Notes: generated from the letters alone by a model not told the origin. Numbered from the stretch's first letter, positions 1-11,627 are shown. The stretch: DNA of 64,000 nucleotides from Asterella californica (GCA_036924285.1 JAYKYS010000001.1:9697501-9761500); one strand, 5' to 3'. Numbers and translations: made by a program.

Positions 1-338
1 CACCTGAATATATGTTTCTCTACCCTAATGTACCTCTGTTCCTGAATCCGTGAGTAGAAGACGCTTCTGAAGATCTGCACATCTTCGGAAGACGCTTTTG
101 AATGTATGAATGTCATCGAGAGATGACTATTTACGATTCGTATCAAGATTGGATTGGATTGGATTTTGTGTTGAGAGAAGCTTGGTACAAATCTTGAGTG
201 AACTGGTGAGTTGATTATTGTTTTGAGAAGCTAGAAATGACGAACCAAGCCCGTGCCTCTTGATTTTTCGAGCTTGTCAATCCACAACTAGAGGGACTAT
301 AAGGTTAGAAATGGCTAGCGGAATGCACGAGAAGACAT
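1..338. other. No gene recognised
   Basis: I see no convincing reading frame, LTR or RNA gene here. A short GATTG/GATTTG-like repetition lies near 150-165. The stretch ends where an F-type LTR fragment begins with TGTCGCGTC. Confidence 0.5.
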
Positions 339-1007
339 TGTCGCGTCAAATTTTTGTTGCGTGAAGGATGTCCAAGAAAACGTGAGGTTCTTGGCTGTGG
401 AGATGTTGTGTGCTGAATAGAGACAAGACAGAGAAAAACAATCATGAAAACGAACACTGCAATATATACCAACTCCAAATGTATGTACACTGCCGGTTCT
501 TTCTCCTGAGAGCACAGAACTGAGTAACAGACCAGAGCAGTCTGTAATCTGCTTCAAAGCCCCTAAAACAAGCCCATGAATCACAACCCTGATCCAAAAC
601 GGCCGAAGCGTAGCTCAAAGTAAGAGAAACTTCTCTTTGCTAACAAAAAGAGCTGCACTAGTAACACACGATTGAAACCCAAGTCCAAACCACATCCACG
701 TATAAGCTCTTAGCTAAAGCTAGCTACCACAAGCCCTATACAACCAACTAAGTCCTTAACGAACTCAAAAGGACGAAACCCGTAGCAAAGGAATCGATAA
801 AGACCTATTTGAGAACTTTCTCCTTTCGTCAAACGATCTTCAGATGTCGATAGGTCTTCTTCCTTGACTCCGTTGACCTCAAGAACTATCGGATCCGACT
901 CTCGATAGTCGAGATATAGCCGGTTTTTGGTCGCAGGTGATCGAACCTTCAAAAACTTCACCTTGCGGCTTAAAATCACACACCGCACAAACAGATCCGT
1001 CTAAACT
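339..1007 (-). repeat. F-type LTR fragment, antisense
   Basis: The segment matches, in the same orientation, the stretches beginning at 9731 and 14674 and, in reverse, the end of the LTR at 7685-9678. Landmarks shared by all copies are TTTTTGTTGCGTGAAGG at the start, a run reading CAACTCCAAATGTATGTACA and the block around TCGATAGTCGAGATAT. Only about the first 670 bp are present; similarity stops after GTCTAAACT at about 1007, where gag-like sequence of relic F follows in the opposite sense. It therefore cannot be the 5' LTR of that relic. The small frames in it are not genes. Confidence 0.8.
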
Positions 1008-1039
1008 CTGTTGTGTGTGAACTTTGAAGAAGTGATTGG

Positions 1040-3110
1040 TAGTCATGAGTGGGGATAGGAAAGATAATTGAGACGTTTGAGTTAGCAACAGCTCCAAAGA
1101 TTAGAGATCACGTTACAATGTTAACGAAGCATTTTAACAAAGATTGAGAGACGTTTGCTCGTGCTTTGATAGATGAGTACTTCTTGGAGGACTCTGATCG
1201 ATTCACCAAGAAGTAATTCTTGGAGTGGGTTGAGCAACCAAGGGAGGGTTTACAAGTTATTGAGTTGCTCAGAGAGTTGAGAAGTAGTTTTCACGGCTGA
1301 CCAGTATGGAGAAGTTGACGTTGCAGTCCAACAAGACAGAGCTATTTCTTCGGACTACAGATGAGAAGTTGCATGAGAAGCTAGAGGTACTTCTGGAAGA
1401 CCGGGAAGAGGATGATGGATTGATCAGTAGCTGGAAGAAGGTTGAGGAAGCTGTTGGTCTGCTTACCAAGAGGGAGCGAAGACGAGAAAAGGTTCATGTT
1501 AGGAGACTAACACCAACACCGACTACTATAACACCTGTTCATGTAGTCCGACCAGCGATTCTTGTTGCTAGACAGGTAGTGCTAGTTGCTCCAGTTGCTC
1601 CATTTGCTCTAGTTGTTCAAGCATCTATAGTACCTCCGAAGGAGGATTCAAGTCTTGAGGAGATCATGCGTGGAATGCTAGACCTATAGATCAATCTCAC
1701 AAGATTGGAGGAGCAAGGGTCGACAAGCGGAGCGAAACCCGTTGGGAAGCAAGGTTGGATCCAACAATGTATTTGGTACGATGGTACTGATAATCCACAT
1801 AGACATTGCAAAGAGTTCAGTGATATAGCAAGGGGTGATCTTCTAGAAAGATGGGAAGGTAGCGCTGAGGTACTGGTGCACTTCTTTAGACCAACTTTGG
1901 TAGAGGGGGGATGAAGAAGTTGGTTGAGGACCACCTATCAACGCAAGCAGTTGCAATCATGGAAGTTGGAACCTATGGCACAAGGGTTGAGGATCAAGCT
2001 GAGAGAGGTTTTAACGAGCAAGTTGAGCCAAGTAGATTGTGGTCATCTGCCATCTGCATGAAACAAAAAGGGAAGATGGCACGTGAGACGTTGCTGAGAA
2101 CAGTTGCTACGATCCGGAAGGATACTAGGTAGGAGGATCCGATAGAAGCTCTAGCAGTACATGCTTACATCGCCAAGAACCAACACGAAGCGTTGTTGGA
2201 AGAGAAGAGAAGGTAAGATTCAGAAGATGCAAGGGAAGGAACTTCTTCCAAGAGATAGACTTGAGGAGAAAAGGTTCGTCAAGAGCTTCGAGATGCAGGA
2301 GCTCAAGATCTACCGATGGATGATACTCCTTCTCCATCTCGAAAGAGAGAGTGAAGGAATCTCAGAAGGAGAAGGATAAGCCGGCTGCATACAAGCTATA
2401 GTCGGATATCGAGACTTCAATAGACTTGAAGGGAGTCTTGGAAGATCACATTCTGAATGCGAAGGTGGAGTTTACCTCGAGAGAAGTGTTGGGCATTGCT
2501 AAACATGAGTTTCATGATGTCATCAAACAGAAGCGACAGATTACGAGTGAGACTGGTTTATCGCATGCCTTGGATACTAGGATGTCTTTAGATGAGGAGA
2601 GAGAGCTTGCAAAGTGCAGTGGTTATTCTCCAGAGGAAGAAAGAGATCGAAGACGTAGGGTGCATTTTGAGGATGGGAAGCAGAGCTCAAGTCATTACAG
2701 CCACAGTCACTGGGCTCGAGCTACGACAAAGACGTTGGTGAAGATCGAAGACTTGGAGGAGTCGATGTTTGCTCTAATTGACCATGGATCAGAAATCAAC
2801 ATCATGTCAAAGGAGTTGTACAAGAAGAAGAAGTGGTCGATCGACATAGAGCATGGGTGGGTCATAAGAGCAGCGAACAACACAAGAGGAGATCTGTATG
2901 GAGCCTACCAAGACGTTGGAGAGAACATAGGTGATGTTGCTATGAGATAGAACTTTTTTGTTCAGGAAGCAACATCATACCCCCTCATTCTAGGCCAACT
3001 TTCATCATAACAACTCGGATGGAGACGGAGGTACTAGACGATGGATCTGCTTATGCTAGGATCCGAAGTCAAGATGGGAAGAGAGCGATACAGTTCTTGG
3101 CTGTACCGTC
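1040..3110 (+). pseudogene. Gag and protease relic of element F
   Basis: This is the remains of a Ty3/gypsy Gag-protease frame. The capsid-like part (about 1070-1420) has in-frame stops near 1146 and 1216. The region 1306-1689 keeps a KTELFL-like segment and the basic stretch that precedes the nucleocapsid. Near 1768 the zinc knuckle reads CIWYDGT, so the second cysteine of the CCHC motif has become tyrosine. The protease (2426-2950) keeps DHGSEINIMS and the AANN..G stretch but ends at a stop at 2948-2950, and the next residues continue in another frame. The 5' end, including LTR and primer site, is missing. It is non-functional beyond doubt; relation to Gag of A and D is clear by eye. Confidence 0.85.
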
Positions 3111-3124
3111 CAATCACTAGTGCA

Positions 3125-4607
3125 ATTTGTTACCCCGATGGTTATCTTCACGATACCGCATGTGTCATGAAACCTGAGATCAATTCTAGTACCGCGGGCT
3201 CACTTGCCTAAACTAGTGGAGTTGCTGAAGGAGAATATGAAGATCTTGGAGCCGTCGTTTGCACCGTATTCGAGTAGATGGTTTACGGTGTCCAAGAAGA
3301 ATGGGTCATTGCGGTTCATCCAAGACATGCAACCGGTGAACACATTTTAATTGGTTTTTCATGCGGAACCATAGAAGAGAAATCAGAAATATTGAGGGGG
3401 GGCCGATTGTGGATGAGTTTACTGAAGCGTTTGCAAGAAGAGCTATTTACTCAATGAGAGATCTTTACTCAAGGTATGATCAGTTTCAACTAGCGGAGGA
3501 GAGCAGAAGCTTCACGACAATGAGAACACCTTTGGGCTTGGTTAGGATGTGTACCTTACCGCAAGGAGCTATCAACTCGGTAGCACACATGATGAATGGA
3601 TGAATAGGGTTCTACGGGACTTCATTCCTGAAAAGACGATGCCGTTCTTGGATGACATCCCCATCAAGAGATGTGTAGAGGATGAGAAGGATGAAGCATT
3701 AGATCAGAGGGGACGTCGATGATACGTTATCGATCACATCACAGACTGTGAGAAGATCTTATCTCGACTTGAGGAAGTTCATCTTATGCCGTCAGGTGCG
3801 AAGTCTACATTTGGGGTTAGAGAAGTTTTGATCGTGGGTCATTTGTGTGAATCATTTGATCAGAAGCCAGATCCGAACAAAGTGGATGCGATTGGGAGGA
3901 TGAAGGAGGTTTGCAACTCGTTAACAGAAGTAAGAAGATTTTTGGGTGCTCGTGTATTCTATCATATTTGGATTCCTCATTATGCGCATGTGGCGGATCC
4001 GTTGTATGGATTGTTGCATAAGGGTCATAAGTTCAGATGGGAGGAAGAGTATACAGATGCGGTACGGAAGTTGAAGTCTTTACTATCATCTTCTCTAATT
4101 TTTGGAAGGATTGATTACAATGGTGCTAGGTCGGTGGTTCTTACTGTGGATACAAGTCCAGTTGTAATTGGATGGGCAATCAGACAGAATGATGAGAATG
4201 GAGACAGGTTTGCGGTTAGGTTCGGAGCAAAGGTGTTAAGCGCTCATCAACGTGCATATCCGCAAGTGAAGAGAGAACTATGGGGTATTGTTTCGGTCAT
4301 GAAAATTGAGAAAGAGTATTTGATTGGAGCAGTAATGGTGGTTGAAACTGATTGCTTGCCGTTGTTAGGGATATCATGAATGGTTCAACTCCTATTATTA
4401 CGATGTTACGATGAATTGCATATATCAAGTTGTTGGATCCGGAGTTTAGACATATCGCAGGGAAGGATAATCTGATGACGGATATGTTATCTCGAGCTCG
4501 ATATGATGGGGAGAATGAGATGGTTGAAGACATTGACAATGTGGATACAGAGTCTATTCGATTGCACAGACATGAAGAGAAGATAAGTTATTTGTTGGAG
4601 GGTTGTA
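3125..4607 (+). pseudogene. Pol relic of element F: reverse transcriptase and RNase H
   Basis: The sequence jumps at about 3105-3130 from the end of the protease straight to the Pol segment that in other copies reads VAPMVIF, so the N-terminal spacer of Pol (about 200 residues in A) is deleted. RT follows with several stops and shifts (for example near 3345 and 3602). The catalytic box can still be read as FLDDIPIK near 3645. RNase H (3786-4379) keeps a TVDTS motif and the RELWG glutamate, then breaks at 4377. The tether-end motif DMLSRAR lies near 4480. The frame then runs into an unrelated gene fragment at about 4608. Confidence 0.85.
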
Positions 4608-5190
4608 CGATGGTACTTAGGAGCACTATTAGAATCATGGAAGACGGAATAGCTGTGTTATGGAAGACTAGAATCGTCTTCTGAGAGTGGAAGTTAGACT
4701 CTGAGGACTTGAGAGGGACTGAGCCTTCGGCTCACAGCAAGTACGTATGGTTTAGTGTAACAAGCTCGAAGCATGTGGGTCCATCCCGCGGGTTGGTGTT
4801 ACCAGCAACAGAGTTAGTAGAGTTCATCAAGGAGTTTGGTCTCGACTTCTTCCTGTGGGGCTAGAACCTCACGGATTAGAGTATTCTAGAGTAGGTGTGG
4901 ACAGTATTACCACCGTGCAACCGTGAACCTATGACAGCATGGGTTGCTCGAGGAAGGCCATCTTCCTGGACAGTGGAGTCATGGCGCAAGATCTTTTACA
5001 AGCCAGAAGCTAAGAATCGAGGATACGAGCAGGAGAAGAAGATCATACCGTTCGTCTCTAAGAAATGGTATGTACATGAAAGCACGACCTACTTCTTCTT
5101 GGAAGATAGACAAAGGAGAAACAGATGGAAGGTAGAAGCTTACCGAGAGCCGCATCTTCTAGTAGGGCTGTTTCATCACATCTTCGAGAG
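4608..5190 (+). pseudogene. Fragment of unknown coiled-coil gene family inside Pol of F
   Basis: These 580 bp match, on the opposite strand, the region 61740-62310, and not Pol. Shared features are a GGAAGACGGAGTAGCTGT-like leader, the peptide run GLVLPATEL, the stretch FGLDFFLW and, in another frame, WYV followed by FLEDRQ and WKVEAYREP. Both flanks are Pol: the DMLSRAR region on the left and the pre-integrase region (RVQRKAY) on the right. The fragment covers only the N-terminal third of the family and has several breaks. Whether it entered by transposition or by recombination at the DNA level cannot be told; I see no clear duplication at its ends. Function unknown. Confidence 0.7.
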
Positions 5191-6516
5191 GTATTAGTAC
5201 GATGGTTAAGCAAACAGGTTGGATAGATGAGAGGTTTCAGAGAGTTCAAAGGAAGGCCTACAACTTCATGTTGCAGGATAGGTTTCTTTGAAAGCGATCG
5301 AAGCAGAAAGGTGAGGTACCGCTACGAGTGATTTGCAACAAGGAAGATCAGCAGAAGTTGCTCAAGATGTTCCATGAGAGTCTTTGGGTTAGACATCGAT
5401 GGATTTGGGTCACTTTTACAAAATGAAAGAGCGATATTGGTGGAACAACATGTAAAAGGATGTTGTATCTTTTGTGGACATGTCAGATGTATTCGAACAT
5501 CCGACATCGTGACGGATTACACCCGACTTACCCGTTGGCAATCCACTTCAAGTGGGTTGTAGACTTGGTGACTATGCCGGTTGGATTGTGACAGATGAGA
5601 TACTTGGTACTTGCTAGAGAAGATCTTTCAAATCAAGTCGAGGGTAGGGCGCTTCAGACAAAGACAACTGAAGAGTTATGTAGATTTCTCTTGGAAGAGG
5701 TTGTTTGCCGATATGGATGTGTGGAAAAGATCAATGCAGATTGAGGAAAGTTAGATGCACATGAGGCTCATGAATTTTTTGCCAAGTGTGGGATGAGGTT
5801 GTCATTGACAACTGCATACAACCCCGAAGGGAATGTCAAGAGTGAACGCGGTCATCCGCTCATTATGAAAGCTTTGGTGAAGACTTGCAACGAGAAGGTG
5901 CGGGAATGGCCTCGACTCTTACCATTTGCGTTATGGATAGATCGAACAACGCACAACTCGGTGACAGGTTACATGCTAGTGGAACTTATCACAGGTCAGA
6001 AACCTATCATGCTGATTGAAGAACATGTTCTGACATGGAGTGTGTTACCTTGGGAAGACAATCTGACTAGGGAAGAGCTTCTTGCTATTCGAACTTAGGT
6101 AGTTAGAGAGAAGACCTGAGGATATCCAAGCTGCTTTGGATAGGCTACGAGAAGCACGGTTGAAGAACAAGGTCAGATTTGATCAGCGACATCCTTTGAG
6201 ACCTAGGGAAATCAAGGAAGGTGATTGGGTGTTAGTTTATGACAACAGTCTAGACAACCAGCATAATGCACTCAGGAAGTTTTCCAAGCGATGGTTTGGT
6301 CCGTATATGGTGAAGAAGGTTCACGACAACACAACTTACGCCCTGCAAGAGTTGGACGGAACGAGCTTGAAGGTGCCAGTGACAGATAAACGTGTCAAGA
6401 TTTTCAAAAAGAGAGATGAGGAGGTCAACCTAGCAGATATCTTGACGGAGTTTCAATTTGAGGATGAGGATTATGCAGAAGACCTTGCAGATGAGGTTGG
6501 CTACGATGGGAAGTAA
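5190..6516 (+). pseudogene. Pol relic of element F: integrase part
   Basis: Pol resumes after the foreign fragment. The zinc-binding part can be followed near 5340-5490 (FHESLW, then frame breaks). The catalytic core is interrupted by stops (for example near 5590 and 5743); the third acidic residue survives in the motif KSERGH at about 5838. From 6136 the frame is open again to the stop at 6514-6516 and includes a GPY/F module (RWFGPYMV) and an acidic tail. No chromodomain follows, as in the intact elements A and C. Confidence 0.85.
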
Positions 6517-6563
6517 GGTGATATGACGAGGTGCGTGCCGATCCACTCCTTGGTTGGTATCTC

Positions 6564-6603
6564 TGATGCATACCGGAGGATGCACAGGTTTAGAGGGGGC
6601 GGA
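6564..6603 (+). promoter_or_regulatory. Polypurine tract and conserved pre-LTR block of F
   Basis: The block ACCGGAGGATGCACAG is followed by TTTAGAGGGGGCGGA directly before the LTR start TGTCGTGTC. The G-rich run is the expected primer for plus-strand DNA synthesis. The same block stands before the 3' LTRs of A, C, E, G and H. Confidence 0.8.
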
Positions 6604-6944
6604 TGTCGTGTCATGGACCGACTCTTAGTTGAAATTTAGACTTCGATGCTTGTCGCTCCAAAGACACTCATGAGAAAAGCAAGCTAAGCCCCAGCTTACA
6701 GACTTTTGGCAGAATTTCGGATCTCCATTTTCATCGCATCAATGGATAGAGCTCCTTGTCAGTACTCCATAGACACTTCGTCTACTTCGTTTAGATGCCT
6801 AGTGGAGAAATTATAGGACTCGGAAGATGGAGAAAGCAAGCTAGGCCTCAGCTTACGAGGTTTTAACACAACTCCGGATCTTCACTTTCATAACATTAAC
6901 GGATAGAGCTCTTTGTTAGATTTTCATATGCACCTTGTCTACTT
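6604..6944 (+). repeat. Partial 3' LTR of element F
   Basis: It starts with TGTCGTGTCATGGACC right after the polypurine tract and follows the F-type LTR at 7685-9678 for about 340 bp, including two units of the internal tandem repeat. Similarity stops at CACCTTGTCTACTT, where a perfect hairpin begins. Confidence 0.8.
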
Positions 6945-6987
6945 GCTTGATTGATTGATTGGTTGATCAATCAATCAATCAAGCAAG
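6942..6987. repeat. Perfect 20-bp hairpin at an LTR breakpoint
   Basis: Arms 6942-6961 and 6968-6987 are exact reverse complements built of TTGA/TCAA steps, with a 6-nt loop. It sits exactly where the F-type LTR stops. Confidence 0.85.
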
Positions 6988-7186
6988 GAGAAGCTACTCT
7001 CGCTCGATGGAGATAGTGTCTTTTGTACAGGGTTTGTTGGATTTTCAGAGTGTGGGATTGTTATCTACAAAAAGGTAGAAGAGTTGAGAACAAAAGAACA
7101 AAAATATATGAGTGAGGTTGAGTTGATGTTGAAAGAGTTGGGTGAGCTAGAAAGGAATGAATGGATTTTTGCTTCTCGTCTTCCAA
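6988..7186 (+). other. Unassigned stretch with a short open frame
   Basis: The plus strand is open from about 7040 to 7232 in one frame and would encode a charged, heptad-like peptide (for example VEELRTKEQ). There is no clear start codon and no similarity to anything else in the window. It may be a decayed piece of a coiled-coil gene; I cannot say more. Confidence 0.3.
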
Positions 7187-7560
7187 GCTATATCCAAACA
7201 ATCCTAACTAAACAACATCGAACGAATTCTTAAGAAGACAACCCACCTTGCAATTCATCATACTTCATAACAGAATATACAAGATACGTGAGAAGTAGAG
7301 TATACAAAAAGTTCAGAAGATGGTCGCATACTCATGCGGCAACAATGACCCCTAGGAAGACTCCCAAGATAGCTTCTGATGCATTGATGTACTCAAAAGA
7401 CTTCCCGCAACGAAGCTTCCCATCACTAGTCTCACTTGTCTTCAACTTCCTACACGCAATCTATCTTCACAACAGACACAAAACGTTCATACTCTGTCCT
7501 TCCAACTCTTTGTCTCTCATACACTCTCAAAAGAAGCTTACTGCATGACGGAAAGACATG
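7187..7560 (-). other. Copy of the 5' flank of the unknown coiled-coil gene
   Basis: The stretch 7187-7372 follows 62330-62526 in the same orientation: shared runs include AACAATCCTAACTAA, GAAGACAACCCACCTTGCA and AAAAGTTCAGAAGATGGT. At 62529 that flank is interrupted by the LTR of H; here it continues past GACTCCC, so this copy shows the unoccupied site. It contains no part of the coding region. From 7561 to 7684 I see nothing assignable. Confidence 0.65.
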
Positions 7561-7684
7561 ACCCTCTACCATTCTCTCCAGATTCTACCAACAAGGCTTC
7601 TCACAACTCTCTTCTAAGTTCGGGAAAAAGAAAGAATAGGCTTCTATGGGTCAGACAGAAGAGGTCCATAAAAGATCCTCACGT

Positions 7685-9678
7685 TGTCGTGTTGTGGACC
7701 GGCTCTTACTTGAAATTCAGACTTCGATGCTTGTCGCTCTGAAAACACTCATGGGAAAAGCAAGCTAGGCCTCAACTTACGGACTTTTGACACAATTTCA
7801 GATCTCCACTTTCATTGCATCAGTGGATACAACTCCTTGTCAACACTCCATAGGCACTTCATCTACTTCGTTTTGGACGCCCAGTGGAGAAGTTACAAGA
7901 CTCAAAAGATGGAGAAAACAAGCTAGGCCTCAGCTTACAGACATTTGGCAGAACTCTGGATCTTCGCTTTCATAGCATTAATGGATAGAGCTCCTTGTCA
8001 GCTTTTCATAGGCACCTTGTCTACTTCGTTTAGACGTCTAGTGGAGAAATTACAGGACTCGAAAGATAGAGAAAACAAGCTAAGCCTCAGCTTACAGGCT
8101 TTTGACACAACTATGGATCTTCTCTTTCATCGCATCAATGGGTAGAGCTCGTTGTCAGCTTTTCATAAGCACCTTGTTTACTTCGTTTGGACGTCTAGTG
8201 AAGAAGTTATGTGACTCCAAAGAAGGAAAAATCAAGTTAGGCCTTAGTTTACTTGCTGATAGGGTATTTGAGGCTTCAGGCGTTTTATCAAAGATGCAAG
8301 GGGCCAGCTTCATTATTATCTGAAGCTGGCCCCTTGCATCTTTGATAGGGGGCCAGCTTGTGTCTGCGATGGTTTGGAGATTTGTGAAGTCTAGTACACG
8401 TACGCAAGATGTCATTGGGTTCAAGTCTGTGCAGGCTACGCATAGGTTAAGACGGTTTGGGAAGAGGCGAATCGGGGGATGTGTATTGAGAGAAATTGAG
8501 ACGTAGGAAGGAGATTTGGAGATTTCAATTATATGTGAAGAAGAGTTGGACCGTTCAGGCCGTTCTAGAGTCCAAACTTGATGTCCTTGGATCCATCAGG
8601 ATTAGAACACCGAGTTCTACAGGAAATTGAAGACGATACTAATTTTCATCAGGCGGTTCAAGAGTTTTGAGTGAAATTGACTCGCAAGGAAACACTTACG
8701 TCAGATTTTTGTTGGCCTGCGATCTGAGACTGGGTTGTTGTTCGCGATCGGTGAGCCACGCTCTTCGTTCTTGGTGCCCACGTGATCAAGGAGTCTTCAT
8801 CTACTCTTAGGAGAAGACAGTGCGTAAGTTGGATTGTTGGTTTGGGTGTGGTGAGCGAGTTTGAGCCGCAAGGAGCCGATTTGTCTCAGTTTTTTGCAAC
8901 CTACGATCAAATTTCTTGCGTGGTTTTGCAAAGGGAACTCCAAACGGCTTGTTTGGAGTCTTGTTGGATTCAAGATAGCTAGATCTACCTACCAGAGAAG
9001 ACGGATATCAGTTTAGAAGATCCGTTTGTGCGGTTTGTGCGGTTTTAAGTCGCAAGGTGGAGTTTTCAAAGGTTCGATCACCTGCGACCGAAAATTGGCG
9101 ATATCTCGACTATCGAGAGTCGGATCTAATAGTTCTTGAGACCAACGGAGTCAAGGAAGAAGATCCTATCGATATCTGAAGACCGTTTGGCGAAAGGAGA
9201 AAGTTCTCAAATAGGCCTTTTCCCATTCCTTCGCAACGGGTTTCGTCCTTTTGAGTTCGTTAGGGACTTAGTTGGTTGTGTACGGCTTGTGGTAGCTAGC
9301 TTTAGCTAAGAGCTTATACATGGATGTGGTTTGGACTTGGGTTTCAATCGTGTTTACAGGTGCAGCTCTTTTTGTTAGCAAAGAGAAGTTTCTCTTGCTT
9401 TGAGCTACGCTTCGGTAGTTTTGGATCAAGGTTGTGACTCAAGGGTTTGTTTTAGGGGCTTTGAAGCAGGTTACAAACTGCTCTGGTCTGTTTTTCAGTT
9501 CCGTACTCTCAGGAGAAAGAACCGGTAGTGTACATACATTTGGAGTTGATATATATTTTAGTGTTTATTTTTGTGGTTATTTTTCTCTATCTTGTCTCTG
9601 TTCAGCAACATCATCTCCACAGTCAAGAACCTTGTGTTTTCTTGGACATCCTTCACGCAACAAAAATCTGACGTGACA
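7685..9678 (+). repeat. F-type LTR, complete, sense orientation
   Basis: Begins TGTCGTGTTGTGG and ends GACGTGACA, 1994 bp. Compare the antisense copies 9731-11355 and 14674-16689. The first 500 bp consist of about three and a half units of a roughly 157-bp tandem repeat (landmark TTCGTTTAGACGTCTAGTGG and variants). The flanks, ACGT on the left and TAAG on the right, do not match, so it is not a simple solo LTR with a target duplication. Confidence 0.8.
8286..8347. repeat. Perfect 27-bp inverted repeat inside F-type LTR
   Basis: Arms 8286-8312 and 8321-8347 are exact reverse complements with an 8-nt loop. In the sister LTRs (about 11070-11100 and 16060-16090) only one arm exists and the next bases differ, so the second arm is a local inverted copy special to this LTR. 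Confidence 0.9.
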
Positions 9679-9730
9679 TAAGGTGGTGAACTCATGACTG
9701 TCAATCTCTTCTTCAAAGTTCACCTCCTCA

Positions 9731-11355
9731 TGTCATGTCAGATTTTTGTTGCGTGAAGGATGTCTAAGAAAATAGGAGGTTCCTAGCTGTGGAGATGATG
9801 TGTGCTGAACAGAGACAAGACAGAGAAAAACAACCACGAAAACGAACACTGCAATATATACGAACTCCAAATGTATGTACACTGCCGGTTCTTTCTCCTA
9901 AAGGTATAGAACTGAGAAACATACAAGAGCGGCCTGCAACCTGCTTCAAAGCCCCTAAAACAAACCCCTGAATCACAACCTTGACCCAAAACCACCGGAG
10001 CATAGCTCAAAGCAAGAGAGACTTCTTTTTGCTAACAAAAAGAGCTACACCAGTATCACACGATTGAAACCCAAGTCCAAACCACATCCACGTATAAGCT
10101 CTTAGCTAAAGCTAGCTACCACAAGCCGTGCACAACCAACTAAGTCTCTAATGAACTCAAAAGGACGAAACTCGTAGCGAAAGAACCAGAAAGGTCTATT
10201 TGAGAACTTTCTCCTTTCGCCAAATGGTCTTCAGATGTCGATAGTATCTTCTTCCTTGACTCCATTGCTCTCAAGAACTATCAGATCCGACTCTCGATAG
10301 TCGAGATATAGCCAGTTTTCGGTCGCAAGTGGTCGAACCTTCGAAATCTCTACCTTACGGCTTAAAACCGCACACACCGCACAAATGCATCTTCTAAACT
10401 GAGATTTGTCTTCTTTGGTATGTAAATCTAGCTATCTTGAACCCAAACAAGACTCCAAACAAGCAGTTTGGAGTTCTCTTTGCAAAACCACGCAAGAAAT
10501 TTGATCGTAGGTTGCAAAAAATTGACATAAATCTGCTCCTTACGGCTTAAACTCGCTCATCACACCCAAACCAACAATCCAATTTACGTATTGTCTTCTC
10601 CTTGATCGCATAGGCACTGAGAGCGAAGAGCTTGGCTCACCGATCGCGAAGAACAACCCAATCTCAAGCCACAGAGGAACGAAAATCTGACATAAACGCT
10701 TCTGTGTGAGCCAATTTCACTCAAAATTCCTGAACTGCTGTATCGACTTCAATTTCTTGTAGAACTCTGTGTTTTGATCTCGATGGATCCAAGGACAGTT
10801 AGTTTAGACTCCGGAACAGTCCGAACGGTCCAACTCTCCTTCACATGTAACTGAAATCCTCAAATCTCCTCCTGCGTCTCAATTTCTCTCAGTACACACC
10901 CCCTGATCCATCTCTTCCCAAACCGTCTTAACCTGTGCGTAGCCTGCTGAGACCTGAACCCAATGTTCTAGACTTCCTAAATCTCCAAACCGTCCACCGA
11001 CAGATCGCAGGCACAAGCTAGCCCCTAAGCTGCCCCTTTGCGTCAGTCTCTGTACGTATGAAGTTCTCTGTGATAATAATGAAGCTGGCCCCTTGCGTGT
11101 TTGATATAACGCCTGAAGCCTCAAATACCCAATCAGCAAGTAAACTAGGGCCTAGCTTGATTTTTCCTTCTTTCGAGTCACATAACTTCTTCACTAGACA
11201 TCCAACGAAGTAAACAAGGTACCTATGAAAAGCTGACAATGAGCTTTACCCATTGATGCGATGAAAGGGAAGATCTGAAGTTGCGCCAAAAGCTTATAAG
11301 TTGGGGCCTAGCTTGTTGTCCCCATCTTTCGAGTCCTATAATTTCTCCACTATGA
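9731..11355 (-). repeat. F-type LTR, antisense, truncated
   Basis: Begins TGTCATGTCAGATTTTTG, the reverse complement of the end of the LTR at 7685-9678, and runs parallel to 14674-16689. It stops at TTCTCCACTA (11355) inside the tandem-repeat zone, where a Pol fragment starts, so the last 300-400 bp are missing. Together with 7685-9678 it forms a long imperfect palindrome with a 52-bp centre. Confidence 0.8.
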
Positions 11356-11627
11356 AGAGGATGGGTTGGAAGATCCTTTGCGAGAGATCATGTCTATTGG
11401 ATGAGAGGACATGGATAAGGTTGTGCAGATTCATTCAAGGGAGGTCTATTCGGTGATCGAATCATGTCGTGCACCGGAGGTTCGAGTTGAGATACGGTAC
11501 AAGATAGTGGATAAGAAGATAAAGCCAGTTGCTAGCCCTTTGCCGGAAGACACTAACCAACAGATGGATCGAGCTTCAAGAGAGAAGAGTTTGAGAGATC
11601 TTGCAATGATAGGACACAAGTTCGAGG
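11356..11627 (+). pseudogene. Fragment of Pol N-terminal spacer
   Basis: The translated stretch reads like the Pol region before RT in A and D: HSREVYSVI, then IRYKIVDKKIKPVASPLP, then RDLAMIGHKFEEK, against KYKTVARKVKPVATQLP and RVGHRFTEET in A. There is a stop near 11399. RT itself is absent; at about 11628 the sequence changes to the unknown coiled-coil gene family in the same direction. Confidence 0.75.

Noticed and set aside
6942..7186. Hairpin as the 3' end of a Helitron.
   Set aside because: No CTRR followed by T at the right distance and no TC start could be paired with it.
7681..9682. LTR 7685-9678 as a clean solo LTR.
   Set aside because: Flanks ACGT and TAAG do not match; the neighbouring inverted LTR suggests rearrangement.
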